Shown: positions 1 to 9,000 of the stretch, piece by piece
Layout: every line of letters starts with the position of its first letter
How positions within the stretch are numbered: the stretch's first letter is position 1
Source of the DNA: Rhodospirillaceae bacterium
Lineage (GTDB): Bacteria; Pseudomonadota; Alphaproteobacteria; Rhodospirillales_A; Casp-alpha2
Direction of reading: 5' to 3'
DNA: 9,459 nucleotides
Assembly (NCBI GenBank): GCA_003488105.1
Contig: DNMS01000331.1
Location: forward strand, 612-10,070
The notes under the pieces: model-generated
The model's input: the letters and a program-made list of their open reading frames with translations, nothing else
Told to the model about the DNA's origin: nothing
The model's database searches: none
Made by a program: the position numbers and the translations under genes

Positions 1-3000
1 CCATCGGCGGCACCGTCGAAGCGGGCGACACCCTGACCGTCGCTTTCGACACGAACAACGACGGCACCCCCGACGTCACGAAAACCATCACCGTCGGCGC
101 CAATCCCACGCTTGCCTCCGTACGCGACGCCCTGGTTGCCGAGATCGGCACGGCTGGCGGCATGACCGCCGCCGCGTTGCAGGACGGCGAACTGGTTCTG
201 ATTTCCAACGATCCCAACGCGTCGTTCATCCGCGTCACGGTCAGCACCGTAAATGAAGACGGCCTCGCCGGCGAAGCCCCGACCATCAGTGCCGCCCGCA
301 CCGGCACGGAAGCGGCGCTGCGGGCATTGAAAAACGGCTTGGAACAGGCCTCTGCCGTCGCCAGTACCATTGAGGCCGCCGTCGATATCGCAGGCACGGC
401 CGCCGAAACGGCGCGTGCCGCCGCTAACGGCCTAGAACCCGACAGTGCCGCCACCATCGTCGGCACCGCCAACAGCCTTGGCAATTTGTCCCCCGCCCTG
501 GACGCGAACGTGCCGGCGGACGTCGTGACCGCCGCTCAGCTTTTGGCGGAAATCGCCGAAGGCTACGTGCCTGACGCCCTGTCCGGCGCCGCCACGGCGA
601 ATGCCCAGGCGACCATCGCTCAGCAAGCCGCGTTCCAGGCCGCATCGGGCCTGGCCCAGTTCGAACAGGCGATCCTCAAGGCCCGCAACGAGGCCGAATT
701 GCGCATCCAGCAGGAAGCCCGCGATTCCGCCCCCGTGGCCGGCGACGATGTGATCGGCGATGGCGACGCCGCGAACGGCGGACCGGTCAGCGGCGACGAC
801 GAGGTCCTGGAAGACCAGGCGATCACCTTTGATGTCCTGAGCAACGACAAACGCGCCGACGGCGGCGATCTGACCAACGCGGCGATTGCCGCGGTCGGCC
901 AACCCGCCCACGGCAAAATCAGCATCGTCGCCGAAGTCAGGGAATTGAACTTTGGCCCCGCCTTCACCGACGGCGACAAAATTACGCTGACCGTAAACGG
1001 CGTCAGTGTTACCTACACGCTGGACGATAGCTCGAACGCGGAAGGCAACGCCGCATTCTTCGTGGAGCTGATCAACGGCACACCGGGCATGGCGGCGGTC
1101 GTTTCCGCGGCCAGTGCCGGCCGGGGTGGCGCCATTACCCTGACCTCGGCCGTGCCCGGCACGCCGATCGCCACCAGCGTCGCGACACAGGGCGACGTCA
1201 CCGCCGATGCCGATACCGTCACCGTTCCCAACGGTCGGGTCACCTATACCCCCGACGCCAACTACAACGGCACCGACACCTTTACCTATACGGTGTCGAA
1301 CGGCGCCACCCCGCCGTCCTTCGACACGGCGACGGTGACCATCGACATCACCGCCACCAACGACAACCCGGACGCCAAGAACGACTTCATCACCACCGCA
1401 AACGACAGCACGGCGCTCAGCAAGACGGCGGCGGCGGGCCTGCTGGCCAACGACACGGACATCGACACCGGCGACAGCCTGAGCATCATCAAGGTCAACG
1501 GCAGCACGGTCGGCGTCGCACAGAACGTGAACTTCACCCTGCCGAACGGCGATCCGGTGGTCGCCCAAGTTACGATCAACGCCGACGGCAGCTACACGGT
1601 CAATCCGAACGGCCAGTTCGAGCCCTTGGCCGCCGGGCAATCGGCGACGGGGACCCTGACCTATACGGTGTCAGACGGCCATGCCGGAACGGACGATCAA
1701 ACCATCACGCTGGCCAATACCGTGGCCAACGCCACCGGGGTCAACCAGGTCTCGACCTATACCCTCGGCGGCACGGTCGAACGCGGCGACGTGTTCGAGA
1801 TCACCGTCAACGGCACCCGCATTTCCCACACGGTGACCGATGAGACGACCGCGAATCAGGTTCGCGACGCCATCGTCGCCAAGCTGAATGCCAACGGCGC
1901 GATCGCCGGAAAGGTCGCGGCCTCGGCCGGCGGCGCTGGCGAAGTGGTGATCACCGCCAATCTGGCCGGCCAGGCCTTCACGACCTCGGCCCAGGCGATC
2001 AACGCCGGCACCGACGTGGCGACCCTGACGGTGACGATCACCGGGTCGAACGATGCCCCCACCGCCGATGCCGACACCGCGAGCGGCGACGAAGACACGA
2101 CCATTACCGGCACCCTGACGGCGACCGACCCGGACCTGGGCGACACGCTGACATTTGCCGTCGCCGGCGGCGGTCAGGCCGCCAACGGTACGGTCACGGT
2201 CCAATCGAACGGCAATTTCAGCTATGTCCCCAATGCCGAGTTCAGCGGCACGGACAGCTTCACCTTCCGCGTCACCGACGCGGCGGGGATTTCCAGCACG
2301 GCGACGGTGACGATTACCGTCAATAACGTGAACGACGACCCCGTCATCACGGCCGGCGGCGATCCGGCGCCGACCTTCGAGGAAGGCGGCGACGCCGTCG
2401 TCATTGACGGCAACATAGAAATCGCCGACGTCGATACGGCGAATTTCAACACCGGTTATCTGCGCGCCCAGGTCACGGACAACCTGGATCCCGGCGATCA
2501 TCTGCTGATTCAGGAAGCCGGCGGCATCACGCTTTCCGGCTCCGACGTGCTGTTCAACGGTGTCGTGATCGGCACCATCGACGGCACCGACGACGGATCG
2601 GCCGCCAACCTGCTGATCACCCTTGATGCCGATGCCACACCGGCAGCGGTCCAGGCCCTGGCCCGCACCATTGCCTTCACGAACGACGCGGCCGAACCCA
2701 CCACGGTGGCCCGCACGGTGACCTTCACGGTCGACAGCGGCGATGGCGGCACCACCACCCAGGATGCGACCGTCCAGGTCGCCCTGGAAAGCGGATTGAC
2801 GCGCAGCGACCACGATCAGCTGAACTTTAGCGGCGATTGGTTCGACGCCGCCAACTGGACCTCGGGCCTTCCCGACGCAACGACCATCGCCGTCCTCAAC
2901 GACGGTGGGTATGCCCCCATCACCTTCAACAACGGCCCGGTCAACGAGACCGTGGGCCAGTTGGTGGTCAACGCCGACCTGAACATTCTGGCCGGCACCC

Positions 3001-6000
3001 TGAACGTGCTGGCACCGTCGTCAATCGAACAGGACGCCACGGTGACCATCGGCAACGCGTCCGTGCTCGGCACCGGCGACCTGAACATCGCCGGCACGGT
3101 CGCCCTGAGCGGCGGGGCAACCCTGGGGCTGCCGCTGATCACCCTGGACGCCGCCGAGAACGGCGGCATCCACGGGGAAATTTCCATCACCGGCAGCGGC
3201 AACCAGATCGACGGCGCCTTGGCCATTACTTACCTCGGCGGTTATTTCGGGACCTTGGCCCTGGGCGAAGCCGGCAGCGGCAATGTCGCCCTGGACGTGA
3301 CGCTCGGCATCGTCAACGACGGCGACATCATCATCGACAATTCCGACGCGGCCCCCGCCGATACGATCCTCACCGTGGGCGGCCCGGGCATCGTCAACTC
3401 CCGCAACATCATCTTCAGCGACACATCGGGCGGCGGCGGTCAGCGCATCATCGAAGGCAGCATCGACACCGCCAACGGCACCATCACCGTCGACGCCAGC
3501 GCCATCATCGACCTTGCGGGCGGCATCCTGAACGCGGCCGCCGGGACCATCGAACTGGCGACGGCGACCGTGCTGACGGTCAGCGACGGCCAGACCGTGG
3601 TCGACAGCGATACCTATCTAACCGGCACCGGCACTCTTGATCTGGCCGGCACGGGCGCGCTGACACTTAATGGCAATTTCGGCCTGTACTCAGGCAACGC
3701 AGAATTGACACTCAGCGGCGCCATCACCATTGAGGGGGCCACCGGCGGCGAAGGGGCGCCGACCTTCACCATCGGCGACGGCCGCACCCTGACCCTCGAC
3801 AACGATACGATCGCCGATACGGTCAATTTGTCCGTCGACGGCATTCTGAACATCGAGGGCACGGGAACCGTCATCGCCGCCCCGACCAACATCAATTCGC
3901 CGGACGGCGTGTTCAATGTCGCCCCCGGCGCCACGGTGACGATCACCGCCCCCGGCTTCATCTTCAACAACGGCGGGGAAATCTCCGTCGGCGCGGGCGC
4001 GACCCTTATCCTCGACGGCGCCAATATCGAAAACACGGGCATCCTCACCGGCGAAGGCACGATCCAATTGGCCAACGGCGCCGACATCGCCGGTGATGGC
4101 ATCATCGACATCGCCGGGATCGACAATGTCGGCACCCTGAACATCACTGGCGGCGAAGTCGTGTTCGACACCAATTCGATCCTCGACATCGACATCGGCG
4201 GCGGCGCCAGCGACGTCCTTAACCTGGACACCATGGACCTGACGGCGGCGGGCGACACCCTGAACCTTAATTTCGCACCGGACTTCGACCCGACGACCGA
4301 CGGCAACACCTTCCAAATTCTGAACTATTCCAGCCATACGGCGGAAATCGGCGGCGACGGCGGCGTTCTGGAAGCCGGCATCGACAACATCTTCGACACC
4401 ATCCAGCACAACCTGGGCCCCGAATACACCGTCACCATCGACTACGGCAGCACGGCCGCCACGGTCACCGTCAACCGCATTCCGGAAATCGCCGTCACCA
4501 CCAACGGCGCAGGCATGCAGTTCGACGGGGTCGACGACAGAATCGTCATTCCGGTCGAGGGCACGGTCAATACGCTGACATCCATCACTGTCGAAGCGGT
4601 CATCACCCTGACCGAATATCCGACAGGCGGCGCCCGCATCGCCCAAAACTTCGGGGCCGGCTACGAAGGATGGAGCTTCACGGTCAGCGACGATGGATCC
4701 TTATACGTGGAGGTCGGCGACGGCGGCGGCGACGGCCAACTGTCCAACTTCACCACGCCGCCCAGTGTGCTCACCCCCGGGGTCCCCGCACATGTGGCCT
4801 TCAGCTACGACGGGCCAAGCGGTGACATCGCCATTTACGTAAACGGCGTCGATGTCGGCGGCACCTTGGGCGGCGTCGATCCTGTGAATAACCTGGGCAC
4901 GACCACGGCGGATGTCTCCATCGGATATCCGTTCCCGTTCGACGGCGTGATGGATGAATTCCGCATTTATGATCATGCCCGCACGGCCACCGAGGTCGCC
5001 GCCGACGCCGGTGGCGACACCGCAACGGGCACCGCACCCTTGGTGCATTACGATTTCGCCGACGGCACGGCAACCAACCTGGGCACTCTGGTCGACTCGG
5101 CCGACGGAATCCTCGGCACCTCGGCCGCGAGCGGCGAAGCAGAAGATCCGCTCGGCGTGCCGCTGATCGGCCAGGCGCTCAGCTTCGACGGTGTGGACGA
5201 CCAGATAGTGGTCAACGACCCGACTCCCCCGCTGGTGATTAATGCCACTGACCAAAGCTCGGGCTTCGTCATCACCAACGCAACCCTCGACGGCACCGAC
5301 GACACGATCACCGATGCCGGCAACACGCCGGGAACCTTCGCCGGATTCGACGTCGGCGACGAGGTGACATTGGCCGGGTTCCCCAATGGGTCCAACAACG
5401 TCAGCGGCACGATCACCGCCGTAGCGCCGGACGGCTCCTCCATCTCCTTCGCCGATGGCACGCTCGGCGCCAACAACGGTTTGGCCGGATCGGGCACCAT
5501 CACGAAATCCTCGATCTCGCCGCTGGCCACCGGCACGGACGCCTTCAGCCATCAACTGTGGTTCCGCACGGACACCACCGGCCTGCGCCAGGAATTGTTC
5601 GAAGTGCTGTCCGACGGCACGTTGAACGAAGGCGCTCTGCTGTTCGTGAATTCAGACAACAAGCTGGGCTTTGATCTGACCGGCGCCGCCGGACTCAGCG
5701 GCCAGGGCCCGGTCGTCGCCGATGGCCTGTGGCACCACGCGGCGGTCACGTTCGACGGCACGACGACGACCCTGTACGTGGACGGCACAGCCATCGGCTC
5801 GACAACAAGCCTGACCCCGAATTTGGTGTCCGCAAACGTCAACATCGGCATTGGCCAAGGCGGCATTTTACCGTTCAGCGGCGAAATCTTCGATGTCCGC
5901 GCCTATGACGTGGGCCGCTCGCAGGCGGACATCCTGTCCGACATGCACACCCTGCCCGACGGCACGGACCCGACCCTGACCGCCGCCTGGCATCTGGACG

Positions 6001-9000
6001 ACGTGCTGAACGGCACGTCCGACCAGTTCCGCGACGTCACCGGCAACGGCAATACAGGTACCTTCACCGGCGGAACCCCTGTGTTCGTGGACAACAACCT
6101 GTTCACGATGGCCGAGGACTCGGTCCTGCACGGCCAGATCATCGCCACCGACGCCGACGACGTGAATGATACTGAGGTCTTCACCTTCGGCGTCGCGGCT
6201 CAGGGTGCGAACGGCACGGTGACGATCAACGGTGACGGGACCTGGGAGTACACGCCGAACACCCACTTCTTCGGCACCGACAGCTTTGAAGTCCAAGTCA
6301 CCGACAGCCTGGGCGCCGTCGCGACCAAGGCAATCACGGTCACCGTGCTGAATGTCAACGACGCACCGACCGTCGAAACCGCAAGTGGTGCTGCGACCTT
6401 CGCCGAGGACGGTGCTCCGGTCATCATCGACCCGGCCCTGACCATCACCGACCTGGACAGCACCAATTTCGACGGCGGCACCCTGACCATCGATATCTCC
6501 AGCGGCTATCAGGCCGGCGATGTGCTGACCATCGATGCCGGCGCGGCATTCGACCTGAGTTCCGGCATGACCAACGGCAGCCTTGTCAGCATCGGCCAGG
6601 ACGTGATCGGCGCCATCAATCTAGACGGTGCCTCAGGCACGCTTTCCATTGATCTGACCGACTTCGCCACGCCAGGCGTTGTCGAACAACTGGCCCGCGC
6701 CGTGACCTTCCAGAACGACACGGAAGAACCGGGCGCCGGCGCGCGCGGCATCGATTTCACCCTGACGGACGGCGACGGCGGCACCTCTGCCATCCTTAGC
6801 CAGACCGTCAACATCACGCCGGTCAACGACGCGCCCGAGGTCACCACCGCGACCCTGCCCGCCGGTACCGCGACATTCGATGCGGAAATCCTGGTCAACA
6901 CGGCCCTGACCGGCGAACAGTCGGCCGCCGACGTCACTTATTTCGCGGGCGGCACCAAGTTCGTCGCCATCTGGAACAATTACAGCGTCGGCGGCGGCGC
7001 GGACCTGGGCACCATCGGGCGCATCTTCAACGCCGACGGCACGCCCGACGGCCCGGAATTCATCATCGCCAACACCGCCCCCGGCAGCGAATACAACGCC
7101 CGGGTCTCGCCGATGACCGACGGCGGCTTCATCGTTTCCTACGTCAACCAGCCGACCGCCGCCGACGCCACCACGTCGGACCTCTACGTGCAGCGCTATG
7201 ACGTCACCGGCCAGGCGGTTTCCCGCGACGGGGCGACCCCGGGGGCCGACGCCTTCAACGTCGGCGAATACTTCAGCGGCACGGTGCAGAACGGCGGCAC
7301 CATCGTCGGCCTGTCGAACGGCGGCTTCGTCATCGCCATCGATCAGCAAGACTCCGGCATTGCCAGCGGCCAGGATGCCACCGCGCGCGTCTTTGGTGCT
7401 AACGGCCTGCCCGTTACCGGTGAATTCCTGCTTGGGTCCCCGGACTCCCAGGGCACGGAACTGGCCGCCCTTCCGGGTGGCGGTTTCGTCGCGGTTTGGA
7501 CCGACAATACGGACGGTGACAACGACCTGTTCGCGCGGGTGTACGACAACAGCGGCACGCCGCTGGGCGCCGAATTCGCCGTCGCGGTGAACCAAGGCGG
7601 CGGCACGCAGCAGGACCAGCACGAGGTCGCCACCCTATCCAACGGCAACTTCGCCGTCGCCTGGCGCACGGACGACATTGCCTCCGGCGACAACGACGGC
7701 AACGGCGGCATCGGCCTGCGCATCTTCGGGCCCGACGGCACGCCGGTCACCGGCGACCTGCTGGCCAACACGGATATCACCGGCCATCAGAACGAACCCT
7801 CCATCGCGGCCCTGCCCGACGGCGGCTTCGTGGTGTCCTGGTCGACCAACGACGCCACCGCAGACGGTGCCGGCACGGCGATCCGCGCACAGCGCTTCGA
7901 CGCCGCCGGCGCCAAGGTCGGCACGGAATTCACGGTCAACGAGAATACGGCGGGCAACCAGCAGCAATCGGCCATCGCCGCCGACGGCGACGGCAATCTG
8001 GTCGCCGTATTTCGCCAGTCCGACCCGGTCGGCGCCACCGCCGACAATACGGAAATCGGCGCCCGCGTCATTTCCTTCGGCCTGGACGGCAAGACCTATG
8101 TGGAAGACGGAGCACCCCTGGTTGTCGATAGCGGCATCACCCTGACGGATATCGACAGCGCGACCCTTGACGGCGCCACGGTGACCATCACCACGGCCTT
8201 CGAGGCCAATACGGATATCCTGTCCTTCACCCCCGTGGGGGCCATCGGCGGCAGCTATGACGCAGCCACCGGCGCGCTGACGCTGACCGGCACCGGCACG
8301 CAGGCCGAATACGAACAGGTCCTGCGCTCGGTCACGTTCAATTCCACGGCGGCACAGCCGGATCTGGCCGACCGCACCATCGAATTCCAGGTAACGGACG
8401 ACCAGGGCGCCCCATCAACGCCGTTGGCCGTCACCATCGGCGTCGAAAACATCAACGATGCGCCTGAAATCTCCTCGGCCGGCGGCAATGCGACCTTCAC
8501 CGAGGATGGCCCGGCTGTCGCCATCGACACCGCCATCGATATCATCGATATAGACAGCACCGATTTCGACCTTGGTCAGTTCACCGCCGCGATCACTGCC
8601 GGCGGTACCGCCGATGACGTTCTGGACATCGACACCTCGGGCAATATCGGCCTGAGCGCCGGATTGACGCCGGCCAGCGTGGTCAGTGTTTCCGGCACGG
8701 ACATCGGCCTGGTCAATGCCGCGTCAACGGCGGGCAATATCATCATCGACCTGGATCCGGACGCCACGCCGGCCCTGGTTCAGGAACTGGCCCGCGCCGT
8801 CACCTATCAGAACATCAGCGAAGAGCCGGGCGTAGCCCAGCGGACCGTCACCTTCCAGGTTTCCGACGGCGACGGCGGAGCTTCCGCCGCCTTCGACCGC
8901 ACCGTCGATATCTCGCCTGTCAACGACGCGCCGGAAATTCTCGGTGTGGTGCAATCAAGCAATGCCGCGCAGTTCGACGGCAGCGGCGACAGCATCAGTC

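Noticed and set aside
162..164. In-frame ATG as a possible start
   Set aside because: The A1 module continues upstream without a break, and no ribosome binding site or non-coding stretch precedes the ATG.
432..1640. Long open frame on the minus strand (402 codons)
   Set aside because: It is antisense to well-defined Ig-like and helical domains. Its product is a Gly/Val/Arg/Asp-rich low-complexity string with no recognisable motif. Open antisense frames are expected when codons strongly prefer G or C at the third position.
1671..2813. Long open frame on the minus strand (380 codons)
   Set aside because: It is a shadow of the VCBS, cadherin-like and B1 coding sequence, with biased composition and no family signature.
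2837..3640. Plus-strand open frame of 267 codons in another frame
   Set aside because: The product is almost wholly Arg, His, Gly and Pro, which is the signature of reading GC-rich codons out of frame.
3690..4646. Minus-strand open frame of 318 codons opposite the solenoid
   Set aside because: It mirrors the repetitive solenoid codons, and its protein is low-complexity without domains.
6633..7622. Minus-strand open frame of 329 codons opposite B2 and the propeller
   Set aside because: It is in a frame complementary to strongly patterned propeller repeats. Nothing recognisable is encoded.
7678..8145. Plus-strand open frame of 155 codons over the last propeller blades
   Set aside because: The product is Pro/Ala/Ser/Arg-rich and out of frame with seven regular blades, so it is not a gene.
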